From contig JALCBY010000004.1 in assembly GCA_028066055.1 (NCBI GenBank), positions 86,402-150,401 on the forward strand: a DNA stretch of 64,000 bases. Direction: 5' to 3'. Origin of the DNA: Hyphomicrobiaceae bacterium. Its GTDB lineage: Bacteria > Pseudomonadota > Alphaproteobacteria > Rhizobiales > Methyloligellaceae. Each line of letters opens with the position of its first letter. Positions within the stretch are counted from its first letter, which is position 1. A program made the position numbers and the translations under genes. Shown here one piece after another: positions 20,079 to 30,194 of the stretch. A model generated the notes under the pieces. It saw only the letters and a list, made by a program, of their open reading frames with translations, did no database searches and was not told the origin of the DNA.

Positions 20079-20094
20079 CATAATGTATATTATG
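20079..20094. promoter_or_regulatory. Short palindrome upstream of mazG
   Basis: The inverted repeat CATAAT-GTAT-ATTATG lies in the AT-rich gap between pepA and mazG, about 50 bases upstream of the mazG start. It could be an operator or part of a promoter. Only the symmetry and position support this. Confidence 0.2.
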
Positions 20095-20159
20095 TTAAAT
20101 CGAATATATTTCTGTTTTTACGCGTTTGCGAGATTGTGGCGCACGCACGCACGAAGCCA

Positions 20160-21686
20160 TCACCCCTCGTCATTTTCCGCAACGAGCCGGTTGAGCAGAC
20201 GTACGCCGAACCCTGACCCCCAGCTCTGATTGATCTCGGTCTTGGGCGAGCCCATGCCCGTGCCGGCGATATCGAGATGGGCCCAAGGTGTCCCCTCTTT
20301 GATGAAGCGCTGAAGAAACTGCGCTGCGGTAATGGAGCCGCCCCACCGTCCGCCGATATTCTTCATGTCGGCGATGTCGGACTTGATGAGCTCGTCATAC
20401 TTCGGCCCCAGCGGCAGCCGCCACACTTTCTCGCCGGTCTCGATGCCCGCCTTGGTCAGCTTGTCGCTCAACTTGTCGTCGTTGGAGAACAGGCCGGCAT
20501 GCTCATTACCGAGCGCGACGAGAATTGCCCCGGTCAGCGTCGCCAGGTTCACAACCCACTTCGGCTTGTATTTCTCCTGCGCGTAACAGAGGACGTCGGC
20601 AAGCACGAGGCGTCCTTCCGCGTCGGTGTTAAGGATTTCGATAGTCTGCCCGGACATCGACCCGACCACGTCGCCGGGCCGCGTTGCCGTTCCGCTCGGC
20701 ATATTCTCGACGAGCCCGATGAGCCCGACCGCGTTAACTTTCGCCTTGCGCGCCGCGAGCGCATGGATGAGCCCGACGACGCAGGCCGCGCCCGCCATGT
20801 CGCCCTTCATGTCGCCCATGCCCGCGGCCGGTTTTATGGAGATGCCGCCGGTGTCGAAGGTGACGCCCTTCCCGACGATGGCGACAGGTTTGCCGCTTTT
20901 GTCTTTCGCGCCCTTCCATTCCATCACGGCCATGAAGCTCGGGCGGTCACTCCCCTGCCCCACGGCAAGAAGCGCATCCATGCCCTGCTTGCGCATCGCC
21001 TGTTCATCAAGCACCTGAACTTTGACACCAAGCTTGGTGAGGGCCTTGGCGCGATCGGCGAATTCCTTGGGACCGAGAATATTCGCCGGCTCATTCACCA
21101 AATCCCGGGCAACGTTGATCCCCTCTCCGACAGCCTTCTGAGTCGCAAAGCGACGTCGGGCCGTGGAAGCATTGGCGCACTGGATGGTGAGCTTGGCCAA
21201 ATCCGTGTCATTATTGTCACGCTCTCCATCTTTTTTTGCCTGTTTCGTCTTGTATTTGTCGAACTTGTAGCTTCGCAACATTGCCCCCAAGGCAACGTCC
21301 GCCGCCTGTTCGGCGCTCACCGCATAGGGCCGTTTAGGGCGTTCCAGAACGATCGTGGCATTGGGACCATCACGGCCTGTCAACTTGCCTCTGATGGCTC
21401 CTCCGAGCCTCACCCAGTCATCTTCGGAGAAGTCTTTGAGTGCTCCCACGCCGACGATCAGGACCCGGGAAAGACCCAGATTGCCTGGCATAATCATATC
21501 CAGTATGGATTTCTTTTTTCCTTTGAATTTCCGCATCTTAATCGCGTTTGTTAACGCGCCTTCGCTGGCTTTGTCGAGCGCCTTACCGGCCGGCGACAAG
21601 GTTGGTCCATCCTCCGCCAGAATGACCGCAACGCCCTCCTTCAAAGGGGCGATATCGGTGAAGGAAACGGCTGTTGTTTTGCTCAT
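20160..21686 (-). CDS. pepA: Leucyl aminopeptidase (M17 family)
   Basis: Dizinc cytosolic aminopeptidase, 508 residues from the chosen ATG at 21686 (MSKTTAVSF). The C-terminal catalytic domain carries the M17 signature [12 protein letters not shown] together with the metal ligands in [15 protein letters not shown] and KGDMAGAA. The frame stays open upstream to 21848, but that extension is not family-like. In some bacteria PepA also acts as a DNA-binding protein; nothing here bears on that. It is divergent from lptF, with 269 bases between the starts. Confidence 0.95.
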   Translation of the reverse strand: MSKTTAVSFTDIAPLKEGVAVILAEDGPTLSPAGKALDKASEGALTNAIKMRKFKGKKKSILDMIMPGNLGLSRVLIVGVGALKDFSEDDWVRLGGAIRGKLTGRDGPNATIVLERPKRPYAVSAEQAADVALGAMLRSYKFDKYKTKQAKKDGERDNNDTDLAKLTIQCANASTARRRFATQKAVGEGINVARDLVNEPANILGPKEFADRAKALTKLGVKVQVLDEQAMRKQGMDALLAVGQGSDRPSFMAVMEWKGAKDKSGKPVAIVGKGVTFDTGGISIKPAAGMGDMKGDMAGAACVVGLIHALAARKAKVNAVGLIGLVENMPSGTATRPGDVVGSMSGQTIEILNTDAEGRLVLADVLCYAQEKYKPKWVVNLATLTGAILVALGNEHAGLFSNDDKLSDKLTKAGIETGEKVWRLPLGPKYDELIKSDIADMKNIGGRWGGSITAAQFLQRFIKEGTPWAHLDIAGTGMGSPKTEINQSWGSGFGVRLLNRLVAENDEG

Positions 21687-21955
21687 GGGAAAGCCCTTTT
21701 GACGTATATCCAGGCCAGGATTGGCAGACGAAAGATTGCAGTTGACGAAGCCCTTGGGACAGGTGGCGTGAACTGCATGCGTGCGGGTAACTAAATAGTG
21801 TTTGCCGTGAAGGCAATACCCCCCGGTTTCCGGTCGCATTTCAGCCATCTTGGCATGGTGAAAATTTCAACTACAACATAGACATGGCACGCCGGAGCCT
21901 TGGGGGAAAAACAGGCAGGGTCCGGACAAAATGACGGGGAGCTTGCGGGTCTGTC

Positions 21956-23161
21956 ATGGACCTCTTCAGCCGCTATCTTTTTCGTCAGCTTGCGGCCAGC
22001 TTTTTGCTGATTGTCGCGACGCTGACGACGATTATCTGGCTTGCCAGCGCGCTCGCCAGGCTCGAACTGATGACAACCGAGGGTCAGTCGCTCGTTCTGC
22101 TTCTGAAAATGACGACGCTTGCCCTGCCTGCTCTCGTCGCGATCATCGCGCCGATCGCCCTTCTCGTTGCCTGCTTGTACACATTCGACCGGCTCAGCGG
22201 CGATAGCGAGCTCATCATCATGTCGGCGGCCGGAGCACCGATCTGGCGGTTCGCGTATCCATGCCTGGCGCTGGCCGGATTGCTCAGCGTCATTGTCCTG
22301 ATCTTCAACCTGTTTGTGACGCCCGCAAGCCTCAGGGAACTGAGGGCGCACATCAATCAGGTGCGGACCGATCTGATTGCGCAGGTTCTTCAGCCGGGCC
22401 GGTTTTCCTCACCGGAGAAAGGCCTGACCTTCCATATCCGGGACCGCGCGCTCAATGGCGAACTGATCGGCTTGATCATCCACGACTCGCGCGCCCAGAA
22501 CCAGATCATGACCTACTTGGCGGATCGCGGCCAGATCATCACCAACGATGACGGATCCTACATGGTCATGCGGGATGGCCACATCCACCGCCAAGAGAGC
22601 GGCAAGCAGGACGACAGCGTTCAGATCGTCGCGTTCGAGCAATATATTTTCGATATCACGCAGTACGGCCCGAAGAGCGGGGCCGGCAGTCTGCGGCACA
22701 GCGAACTTTACCCGTCCGAACTCCTGAATCCCGATCCGAAGAACCCCCATTACATCAACAGTCCGGGGCGGTTCGGCGCCGAGATTCACGACAGGGTTTC
22801 ATCAGCGCTCTACCCGATCGTCTACGTCATGATCGTGCTCAATTTCATGGGCAATCCGACAACGGTACGCGAAAACCGGTGGACCTCGGCCGCACTGGCA
22901 TTCGGCACGGCGGTTCTGCTTCGCGCCGGCGGCGTTGTATCAACGAATTTGATGACTCTGAACCCTCCGGCAATCGTGCTCGTTTATGGCATTCCGATCG
23001 GTGCGATTATCGTTGCAGGCTTCACTGCAAGCGTTAGAATGGCACCCTATACACGGCTGAGAATCAGTCTGGATGCGTCGGCTAAGCTCCAGATGTTCAA
23101 TGATAAAATGATGGCTGTGTTGGGGGTTAAGACCGAACAAAACGGCGGAAGCGTGGGATGA
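21956..23161 (+). CDS. lptF: LPS export ABC transporter permease LptF
   Basis: Inner-membrane permease half of the LptB2FG complex that extracts lipopolysaccharide and feeds it to the periplasmic bridge. The 401 residues show the YjgP/YjgQ layout: N-terminal helices (LFSRYLFRQLAASFLLIVAT at about 2-21, and near 55-80 and 100-125), a periplasmic jellyroll domain (about 135-260), and C-terminal helices. The start MDLFSRYLFRQL matches family N-termini. Its stop overlaps the lptG start (ATGA). The operon continues into lptD. Confidence 0.95.
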   Translation: MDLFSRYLFRQLAASFLLIVATLTTIIWLASALARLELMTTEGQSLVLLLKMTTLALPALVAIIAPIALLVACLYTFDRLSGDSELIIMSAAGAPIWRFAYPCLALAGLLSVIVLIFNLFVTPASLRELRAHINQVRTDLIAQVLQPGRFSSPEKGLTFHIRDRALNGELIGLIIHDSRAQNQIMTYLADRGQIITNDDGSYMVMRDGHIHRQESGKQDDSVQIVAFEQYIFDITQYGPKSGAGSLRHSELYPSELLNPDPKNPHYINSPGRFGAEIHDRVSSALYPIVYVMIVLNFMGNPTTVRENRWTSAALAFGTAVLLRAGGVVSTNLMTLNPPAIVLVYGIPIGAIIVAGFTASVRMAPYTRLRISLDASAKLQMFNDKMMAVLGVKTEQNGGSVG

Positions 23162-24258
23162 CTGCTGGCTGGACCTTTGCGCGCTACGTTTCGTGGCGCT
23201 TTCTGATAGCCATTTTGGTTGTCACGATGGTCTGCGTCCTATTGCTTTTTCTCGCCGACATGATCGAAATGTTGCGCCGGGCCGGGAAAAATAACGGGAC
23301 TTCGGTCGGGGCCGGAGCCCTGATGATAATCTCCCTCCTTCGCCTCCCGGCAAGAACGGAACTCATCATTCCCTTTACCGTGCTGATCGGATCGATCGGT
23401 GCCCTGCTCATGCTGAGCCGGAAGTCGGAGCTGGTGGTGGCCCGCGCCGCGGGAATGTCGGTCTGGCAGTTCATCATGCCCGGCATCGTCGTCGCAGTCG
23501 CCATCGGACTGTTCATGATCATGGTCTATTCGCCGCTCTCCTCCTATGCGCGAGGGGAGTCTGAGCGGCTTTATGCCAATGCCTTCGGCAAGGAATCATC
23601 GTTCCTCGACACGAAATCGGCAGGCGCATGGCTCCGTCAGGATGGCGTCGACGGACAGTCGGTCATGCATGCGAACATCGTCAGCAACCGGGGCCTTTCG
23701 CTGCGCGGGGTCAGCATCTGGCACTTCGACAAGGACAAGAACTTCGCCGAACGCATCGAGGCGAAATCGGCGGATCTGCACAAAGGCTACTGGGTTCTGA
23801 AGAACGCGACCGTCAGCGCCGCCGGGCGCGAACCGGCGTTCTACGAAAACTATCTGGTGAGCACGCACCTGACCCCGACCCACGTGAATGACAGTCTCGG
23901 CACGGTATCGTCCGTGTCGTTCTGGGAACTGCCGAAATTCATTGATCTCGCCGACAAGGCGGGGCTTCCGGCAACCCGCCACAAGATGCGATATCAGATC
24001 CTTCTGTCGCTCCCGCTCCTGCTTGTGGTGATGGTGTTGCTGGCCGCCACCTGTTCCCTGCAGTCGTTCCGGTTCGGCAAGGTGCAGACGATGGCCATCA
24101 TCGGTCTGGCGTCGGGTTTCGTGTTCTTCATGTTCCGCGAGGTTTCTCACAATATCGGCAAATCAGGACTTGCCGCGCCGGAGGTCGCGGCATGGGCTCC
24201 TGCGGTAATCGGTACGCTGCTCGCGGCCACCGTGCTGCTGCATCGGGAGGACGGCTGA
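23158..24258 (+). CDS. lptG: LPS export ABC transporter permease LptG
   Basis: Second permease of the LPS extraction complex, 366 residues with the same helix-jellyroll-helix architecture as LptF. Helices are at about 12-32, 60-80 and 100-125, with a periplasmic domain at about 130-270 and three terminal helices including LPLLLVVMVLLAATCSLQ. The conserved C-terminal GFVFFMFREVSHNIGKSG segment fits the family. It overlaps lptF by four bases and is followed after 5 bases by lptD. The ATPase gene lptB is not in this window. Confidence 0.95.
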   Translation: MTAGWTFARYVSWRFLIAILVVTMVCVLLLFLADMIEMLRRAGKNNGTSVGAGALMIISLLRLPARTELIIPFTVLIGSIGALLMLSRKSELVVARAAGMSVWQFIMPGIVVAVAIGLFMIMVYSPLSSYARGESERLYANAFGKESSFLDTKSAGAWLRQDGVDGQSVMHANIVSNRGLSLRGVSIWHFDKDKNFAERIEAKSADLHKGYWVLKNATVSAAGREPAFYENYLVSTHLTPTHVNDSLGTVSSVSFWELPKFIDLADKAGLPATRHKMRYQILLSLPLLLVVMVLLAATCSLQSFRFGKVQTMAIIGLASGFVFFMFREVSHNIGKSGLAAPEVAAWAPAVIGTLLAATVLLHREDG

Positions 24259-24263
24259 CCCTG

Positions 24264-26564
24264 ATGCGGTACGTTAGGCACATAATTCGCTCTGCGATCC
24301 GGGCGATTTTCCCCGCCCGGCTGACACACGTCTGGGACGGTGCATCGGCGCTGCCGCTCGCGATGCGTCTTGTACTTGCCTTCATTGCCAGCTTCACCTT
24401 CGCCGCCGTGCCTCCTGGCGCGCGCGCGCAGTCTCCGATCGATGCCGCACAGCAGCTCGATTCGACCCTGCCGATGCTGCTGCAAGCAGACCAGATGATC
24501 TACGACAACCAGAACAACCGTGTGATCGCCCAGGGCAATGTCGAGATCTATTACAACAACTACACCCTGATTGCCGACAAGGTGATCTACGAGCGCGGCA
24601 ACAACATCCTGCGCGCCGAAGGCAATGTTCAGATCAAGGAGCCGACCGGGGCTCTCATCAAATCGAACCGCTTCACGCTGACCGACGATTTCCGCGACGG
24701 GTTCATCCAGTCCCTCAAGATCGTCACCGAGCAGGACGCCCGCATTGCCGCCGCAAGCGCGACGCGACAGAAAGGCGACGTGACCGTCTTCAACAACGCG
24801 GTCTTCACGCCGTGCAAGCCGTGCGAAGACAATCCCGAAAAAGCGCCGACGTGGCAGATCAAGTCCAAGAAGATCATTCACAAGAAGTCGGAAGCGACCA
24901 TTGAGTACGAGGATGCGACCTTCGAGATGTGGGGCATACCGATCATGAAGATGCCCTACTTCAAACACGCCGATCCGTCGGTCAAGCGCAAGTCCGGCTT
25001 CCTGATCCCGCGCTTCGGAAACTCGGACGATCTGGGCTTCGTTGCCGAAACGCCATACTACTTCGCGCTCGCGCCGAACTACGACTTCACCTTCTCGCCC
25101 ACATACACCTCCAAGCAGGGTGTTCTGTTCAAGGGCAACTGGCGCCACCGCACCAGAAACGGCAAGTACGATATCAACCTTTACGGTATCGATCAGGAAG
25201 ACCCGAACCAGAATTTCACGACCAGCGACAGGAGCTTCCGTGGCTCAATCGACACCCGCGGTGATTTCAGGATCAATGAGTATTGGAGCTGGGGCTGGGA
25301 TGTGACAGCCGAGACGGATGATACGTTCCGGCGGTTCTACGACATCGACAATATTCTCGCCACGGACCGTATCTCGCAGGGCTATCTCGTCGGACAGCGC
25401 GACAGGAATTACTTCGACGCGCGGATCTACCATTTTGGCGGGCTCACCTTCTCCGACACAACGAATTCCGAACCGATCGTACATCCGGTCATCGATTACA
25501 ACTACATATTCTCCGATCCGGTCCTGGGCGGCGAACTCAGTTTTGATTCCAACGTGTTGAGCCTGACCCGGGACGACAACGGAACGGATTCAAGCCGGCT
25601 CATCACCCAGGTCAAATGGCGCAAGCAGATCATCGACCGGCGCGGCCAGGTTATCACCCCCTTCGCCAGCGCCCGTGGCGACGTTTACGACAATTCCGCA
25701 TTCGTTGATCCAGTGACGGGACGGGCGGAATCGGGCGGGACGACCTTGCGAGGCACGGCCTACGCGGGTGCGGAGTACCGCTTCCCCCTCGTCAAGCACA
25801 CGAGGAACGCGGCGCATATCGTCGAGCCGATTGCACAGATCATCGCGAGGCCGACAACCACCGATCAGTTTGACGTGCCGAACGAGGACGCGCGCAGCCT
25901 TGTGTTCGACGATACCCTGCTGTTCGATATCGACAAGTTCTCCGGCTACGACCGGATCGAAAGCGGCACGCGTGCCAACCTCGGCGTCCGCTATACGCTG
26001 CAGCGCAATAACGGCGGGTATGCCCAGGCGGTGTTCGGCCAGAGTTATCAGATTGCCGGCCGGAACGACTTCACCGCGGATAGCGGCCTGGGTACGGATA
26101 CGTCCGACTATGTGGCCGGGCTCTACATACAACCGCTGAGCTATTTCGGGTTTGTCGCTCAGGCCCGCCTGGACGAAGATAACTTGACCGTGCGCCGCAC
26201 GGATTTGGCGTCATGGGTAAGCTACGGCGCCACCACCGCTTCGGTCGTCTATGCCAATCTCGATGCACAGCCGGCGCTGGGCATTCCAACAGATCGTGAG
26301 GAAATCCAGGGATCGGGAAGCCTCAGGCTCGTCAAGAACTGGTATCTGGTCGGACAAATGCGTTACGACATAGAAGGGTCGCAGCGTATCTCAGACTCTC
26401 TCGGCCTCAAATATGCGGACGACTGTTTCGCCCTCACCGTGACCTATGAGGAAACATTTATCCGTGATCGCGACATCGAGCCCAACCAGGCCGTGTTCGT
26501 CAAATTCGAGTTCAAACATCTCGGCGCGTTTGACCTGAGGACAGGTGTAGATTCGGCGTTGTGA
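24264..26564 (+). CDS. lptD: LPS assembly outer membrane protein LptD
   Basis: Outer-membrane beta-barrel that, with LptE, inserts LPS into the outer leaflet. From ATG 24264 it has 766 residues: an N-terminal signal region, an OstA/LptA-like periplasmic domain (about 60-160, with ADQMIYDNQNNRVIAQGNVE), a CxxC pair in TPCKPCEDN, and a long barrel rich in alternating aromatic/polar segments. The signal peptide core (MRLVLAFIASFTFAAVPPGA) starts at an internal ATG, 24363, so the first 33 residues may not be translated; both starts are possible. It sits 5 bases after lptG. Confidence 0.94.
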   Translation: MRYVRHIIRSAIRAIFPARLTHVWDGASALPLAMRLVLAFIASFTFAAVPPGARAQSPIDAAQQLDSTLPMLLQADQMIYDNQNNRVIAQGNVEIYYNNYTLIADKVIYERGNNILRAEGNVQIKEPTGALIKSNRFTLTDDFRDGFIQSLKIVTEQDARIAAASATRQKGDVTVFNNAVFTPCKPCEDNPEKAPTWQIKSKKIIHKKSEATIEYEDATFEMWGIPIMKMPYFKHADPSVKRKSGFLIPRFGNSDDLGFVAETPYYFALAPNYDFTFSPTYTSKQGVLFKGNWRHRTRNGKYDINLYGIDQEDPNQNFTTSDRSFRGSIDTRGDFRINEYWSWGWDVTAETDDTFRRFYDIDNILATDRISQGYLVGQRDRNYFDARIYHFGGLTFSDTTNSEPIVHPVIDYNYIFSDPVLGGELSFDSNVLSLTRDDNGTDSSRLITQVKWRKQIIDRRGQVITPFASARGDVYDNSAFVDPVTGRAESGGTTLRGTAYAGAEYRFPLVKHTRNAAHIVEPIAQIIARPTTTDQFDVPNEDARSLVFDDTLLFDIDKFSGYDRIESGTRANLGVRYTLQRNNGGYAQAVFGQSYQIAGRNDFTADSGLGTDTSDYVAGLYIQPLSYFGFVAQARLDEDNLTVRRTDLASWVSYGATTASVVYANLDAQPALGIPTDREEIQGSGSLRLVKNWYLVGQMRYDIEGSQRISDSLGLKYADDCFALTVTYEETFIRDRDIEPNQAVFVKFEFKHLGAFDLRTGVDSAL

Positions 26565-26637
26565 CGGGTTTCCGGCGGGCACCTGACGAACACCGCCGAA
26601 TATAAACATTGAGCTGTCAGCGTATTGAGCAGTCGTC

Positions 26638-27594
26638 ATGAAGTTTGAGACATACCTGAAGCATATTTGCGCAACGCTTTGCGCGATGGCCTGCATCTCG
26701 CTGCTTGCGGGACTTGATGCGCGCGCGCAATCCGAACAGTCGATTGTCGCGCTTGTGAACGACGAGCCGATCACGAACTACGATGTTACGCAGCGCATGC
26801 GGCTTCTGAAGGTTACCGCACGCAAGGAACCCTCCGCCGCCCTGCGGAAGCAGGTCATCGAGGATCTGGTTTCCGAGCGCATCCAGGTTCAGGAAGCCAC
26901 AAAGAATGGCGTGGTTGTCTCCGATGACCAGGTCAATCAGGTTCTGGACCGTGTCGCCTCCTCCAACAAAATGAACCGTGACCAGCTTATGTCCTCGCTC
27001 GCCCAGCTTGGTGTGAACGGTTCAACCATGAAAGAACAGATCCGGTCCCGGCTTGCCTGGCGCAGCGTCGTTCAGCGGAAGTTTCGGGGACAGGTCTCGG
27101 TCAACGCTTCCCAGGTCGACGAGGCGCTTTCGGAGGAAAAGCCGGCCGAGGGGAAAAAGAAGAAGAAGTCCACCGAGTTTCAGTTGCAGCGCGTCCGGCT
27201 CGAATTGCCCGAGAGCCCGGATCAGCGTACGATCGCGAAACGCTTCGTCGAGGCAGAGCAATTGCGCAAGCGCGTCACTTCCTGCAGCAAAATTGAACAG
27301 GTGGTCGGACGCCTGCGTAAAACGTCGGTGAAATCCGTGGGCAGAAAAACCGCGCAGCAACTCGTCCAGCCGACGCGCGCGATCCTTCTGGCGACTGAAG
27401 ACGGGCGTTTGACCCCGCCGACAATCACCTCCGCCGGCATTGAACTTTACGCCGTTTGCGCGCGCCGCGCGGTCGCCCGTAATGACGAACAGCGCCGGGA
27501 AGTCCGTACTAAGCTGATATCGCAGGAATACAATATTCTTGCGCGGAGGCATTTAAGGGACTTGCGTCAAGATGCGTTCGTGGAATACCGCTAG
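26638..27594 (+). CDS. SurA N-terminal domain periplasmic chaperone
   Basis: Periplasmic folding factor of the SurA type, 318 residues. A signal peptide (about residues 1-31, ending LDARAQ) is followed by the SurA N-terminal domain (SIVALVNDEPITNYDVTQR at about 34-52) and helical segments. A recognisable parvulin PPIase domain is not evident: after a lysine cluster (KKKKK near residue 177) the C-terminal half has only weak similarity to the usual arrangement. It lies 73 bases after lptD, whose product is a classical SurA client. Called surA-like rather than surA for this reason. Confidence 0.85.
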   Translation: MKFETYLKHICATLCAMACISLLAGLDARAQSEQSIVALVNDEPITNYDVTQRMRLLKVTARKEPSAALRKQVIEDLVSERIQVQEATKNGVVVSDDQVNQVLDRVASSNKMNRDQLMSSLAQLGVNGSTMKEQIRSRLAWRSVVQRKFRGQVSVNASQVDEALSEEKPAEGKKKKKSTEFQLQRVRLELPESPDQRTIAKRFVEAEQLRKRVTSCSKIEQVVGRLRKTSVKSVGRKTAQQLVQPTRAILLATEDGRLTPPTITSAGIELYAVCARRAVARNDEQRREVRTKLISQEYNILARRHLRDLRQDAFVEYR

Positions 27595-27636
27595 GGGCCA
27601 GCGAACCCATTACGGCAAACACGGTCCCGGCATGAC

Positions 27637-28674
27637 ATGCCCCCTCACTCCTCAATAGACGCATCGCCCCCCCTCGCGCTCACGATGGGTGACCCCGCGG
27701 GGATCGGCCCCGACTGTACGCTCTTTGCCTGGAGCGCGCGCAACAAGGCCAACCTGCCCCCTTTTGCGCTCATCGGCGACCCTGCAGTGTTTTCGGCGCG
27801 GTCCGAAGCGCTCGGCCTGAACGTACCGGTCGTAGAGATCGATAAGCCGGAGGATGCCGTCGAGGCATTTGCACAGGCATTGCCGGTTTTTTCGCTACGG
27901 CTGCCGCATGCCATCACCGCCGGCGTGCCCGACGAGACCAGTGCGGCGGTTATCATCGAAGCAATCAAGGTGGGATTTGAGTGGACGCGCGACCGGCGTA
28001 CCGTCGCGCTGGTCACCAACCCGATCAACAAGAAACTGCTGATGGAGGCGGGATTCAGCCATCCCGGCCACACCGAGTTTCTGGCTCAGTTATGTTCGCA
28101 AGGGGAACATGTTCCGCGTCCGGTCATGCTGCTCACCAGCGGGAATCTCCGCGCCGTACCGGTCACGGTCCATATTCCGCACAAGGATGTTTCGGCAGCG
28201 CTCAGCGAGCAGCTCATCGTCGAAACCGTTGAGATCGTCGCACGCGCTTTTCCCGATCTTTTTGACATTGCGTCGCCGCGGATCGGGGTGACCGGCCTCA
28301 ACCCCCATGCGGGAGAAGACGGGACTCTGGGCCGCGAGGAACTGGACGTCATCATCCCCGCAATCGGCACGCTGCAGGACCGGAACATCGCCGTCACAGG
28401 TCCCCTGTCCGCCGACGCGGCCTTCCAGGAGCGTGTCCGCAGGCAGTTTGACGTGATCGTTGCCATGTATCACGATCAAGCGCTGATCCCGGTGAAGACC
28501 CTGGCCTTTGACAGGACAGTCAATACGACCCTCGGTCTTCCCATTGTCCGCACAAGCCCTGATCACGGCACGGCCTACGAGCTTGCCGGAACCGGCGATG
28601 CCCACCCAGGAAGTCTCATCGAGGCGTTGCGGCTTGCACAAAGCATGGCAAACCGGCAGCTCGAAACCACGTGA
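27637..28674 (+). CDS. pdxA: 4-hydroxythreonine-4-phosphate dehydrogenase
   Basis: NAD-dependent enzyme of pyridoxal phosphate biosynthesis, 345 residues. Family features include the N-terminal LTMGDPAGIGPD, TNPINK around residue 127, the metal-binding GHTEFLAQL, TGLNPHAGEDG, and MYHDQALIPVKTL with the C-terminal histidine. The first gene after surA-like, it shares a GTGA overlap with rsmA, as in many proteobacteria where surA, pdxA and rsmA are adjacent. Confidence 0.96.
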   Translation: MPPHSSIDASPPLALTMGDPAGIGPDCTLFAWSARNKANLPPFALIGDPAVFSARSEALGLNVPVVEIDKPEDAVEAFAQALPVFSLRLPHAITAGVPDETSAAVIIEAIKVGFEWTRDRRTVALVTNPINKKLLMEAGFSHPGHTEFLAQLCSQGEHVPRPVMLLTSGNLRAVPVTVHIPHKDVSAALSEQLIVETVEIVARAFPDLFDIASPRIGVTGLNPHAGEDGTLGREELDVIIPAIGTLQDRNIAVTGPLSADAAFQERVRRQFDVIVAMYHDQALIPVKTLAFDRTVNTTLGLPIVRTSPDHGTAYELAGTGDAHPGSLIEALRLAQSMANRQLETT

Positions 28675-29528
28675 GCAACACACCCGACGGCCTTCCCACG
28701 CTCTCCGACGTCATCCGCACGTATGGACTTTCCGCACGCAAGGGCCTTGGCCAGAATTTTATTCTCGACCTGAACCTCACCCGGCGCATCGCCCGCGCCG
28801 CAGGATCGCTTGAAGGCGTAAACGTGGTTGAAGTCGGTGCGGGTCCCGGCGGATTGACGCGCGCCCTGCTGCTGGAGGGCGCCGCGACCGTCACGACGGT
28901 TGAGCGCGATGCGCGATGCCTGCCGATCCTCGAGCAAATCGCGGAACGGTATCCCGGAAGGCTCAGGGTCATCGAGGGCGATGCCCTGAAGATCGACCTC
29001 TCGGGATCCACCCCCTCCCCCGCCCGCATTGTCGCCAACCTGCCCTACGGTGCTTCGACCGAACTGCTCGCGCACTGGCTGAGTACCGAGCCGTGGCCTC
29101 CGTGGTTCGACCGCATGGTCCTGATGTTTCAGCGCGAGGTGGCCCAACGGATCGTCTCCGAGCCCAACTCCAAAAGCTACGGCAGGCTGTCTGTGCTCGC
29201 GCAGTGGCGCGCCAATCCGCGCATTGTTCTGACCCTGCCGCCGCGCGCCTTTACACCGGCGCCGAAGGTCGATTCGAGCCTGGTCGAGTTTGTCCCGGTC
29301 ACGAACCCCGCAGACGCCGGATCGCGTGCGGCGCTCGAACGGGTCGTCGCTGCCGCCTTCGGACAACGCCGGAAGATGCTCCGGCAAAGCCTCAAGCGCC
29401 TAATGCCTGATCCGGAAACGCTTCTGGGAGAGGCCGGAATCGATCCTGCCCTGCGCGCCGAGGCGCTGTCGGTCGATCAATTCTGCACTCTCAGCCGGAT
29501 ATGGCACACAAAAAAAGCAGACGTCTGA
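28671..29528 (+). CDS. rsmA: 16S rRNA (A1518/A1519) dimethyltransferase
   Basis: KsgA/RsmA methyltransferase that dimethylates two adjacent adenosines near the 3' end of 16S rRNA. 285 residues. The N-terminal GLGQNFILD, the SAM-binding motif VVEVGAGPGGLTRALL and the catalytic NLPYGAST (the NLPY motif) are present. The GTG start overlaps the pdxA stop by four bases. It converges with gmk over an 18-base gap that contains no obvious terminator. Confidence 0.96.
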   Translation: MSNTPDGLPTLSDVIRTYGLSARKGLGQNFILDLNLTRRIARAAGSLEGVNVVEVGAGPGGLTRALLLEGAATVTTVERDARCLPILEQIAERYPGRLRVIEGDALKIDLSGSTPSPARIVANLPYGASTELLAHWLSTEPWPPWFDRMVLMFQREVAQRIVSEPNSKSYGRLSVLAQWRANPRIVLTLPPRAFTPAPKVDSSLVEFVPVTNPADAGSRAALERVVAAAFGQRRKMLRQSLKRLMPDPETLLGEAGIDPALRAEALSVDQFCTLSRIWHTKKADV

Positions 29529-29546
29529 AAGAATTATGGAAGAAAC

Positions 29547-30194
29547 TTAAAGTTTTGCCTGAAGTTTGCGGACGAAATCTTCCAAACCGGTTCTACGCGA
29601 CCGCCTAAGCCGTTCCGCTGCAAGGATTCCTCGCAATTCCTGAAGCGATTTTTCTGTATCGCTGTTGATCACGATATAGTCGTACTGATCCCAGTGCTGG
29701 ATCTCGTTCGAAGCACCCGCCATGCGTCTTTTCACCACCTCGGGAGAATCTTGAGCCCGGTCTCTCAGCCGGGTCTCCAGGGCTTCCGCCGACGGTGGCA
29801 GAATGAAGACCGTCACCAGGTCATCCTTGTGATTGGTCTTGTTCAGATTTTCCGCCCCCTGCCAATCGATATCGAACAGCACATCGCGACCGGTCCGGAG
29901 CGCGTCCTCCACGGCGGCTTTGGGTGTTCCGTAGAAATTGTCGAAGACCAGCGCCCACTCGAGCAGTTCGCCGCTTTCCCGCATGGCGATGAACTCCTCT
30001 TTGCTGCGAAAGAGATAGTCCTTGCCCTCCACTTCACCCGGACGCATCGGCCGCGTGGTGACGGATATGGACATTTCAATGCCGCTCTCCGCATCGAGCA
30101 ACATGCGCGAGAGCGTCGTCTTGCCGGCTCCGGACGGTGACGACAGCACCAGCATCAGACCGCGGCGGTCTATGGTGGGAGCAGCACTATTCAA
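29547..30194 (-). CDS. gmk: Guanylate kinase
   Basis: Converts GMP to GDP, 215 residues. P-loop SSPSGAGKTT at about residues 18-27, the GMP-binding region SVTTRPMRPGEVEGKDYLF, and DIDWQGAENL. Last gene of the minus-strand run that begins with fabD; its start overlaps the yicC stop by 8 bases. The yicC-gmk pairing is conserved widely. Confidence 0.97.
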   Translation of the reverse strand: MNSAAPTIDRRGLMLVLSSPSGAGKTTLSRMLLDAESGIEMSISVTTRPMRPGEVEGKDYLFRSKEEFIAMRESGELLEWALVFDNFYGTPKAAVEDALRTGRDVLFDIDWQGAENLNKTNHKDDLVTVFILPPSAEALETRLRDRAQDSPEVVKRRMAGASNEIQHWDQYDYIVINSDTEKSLQELRGILAAERLRRSRRTGLEDFVRKLQAKL

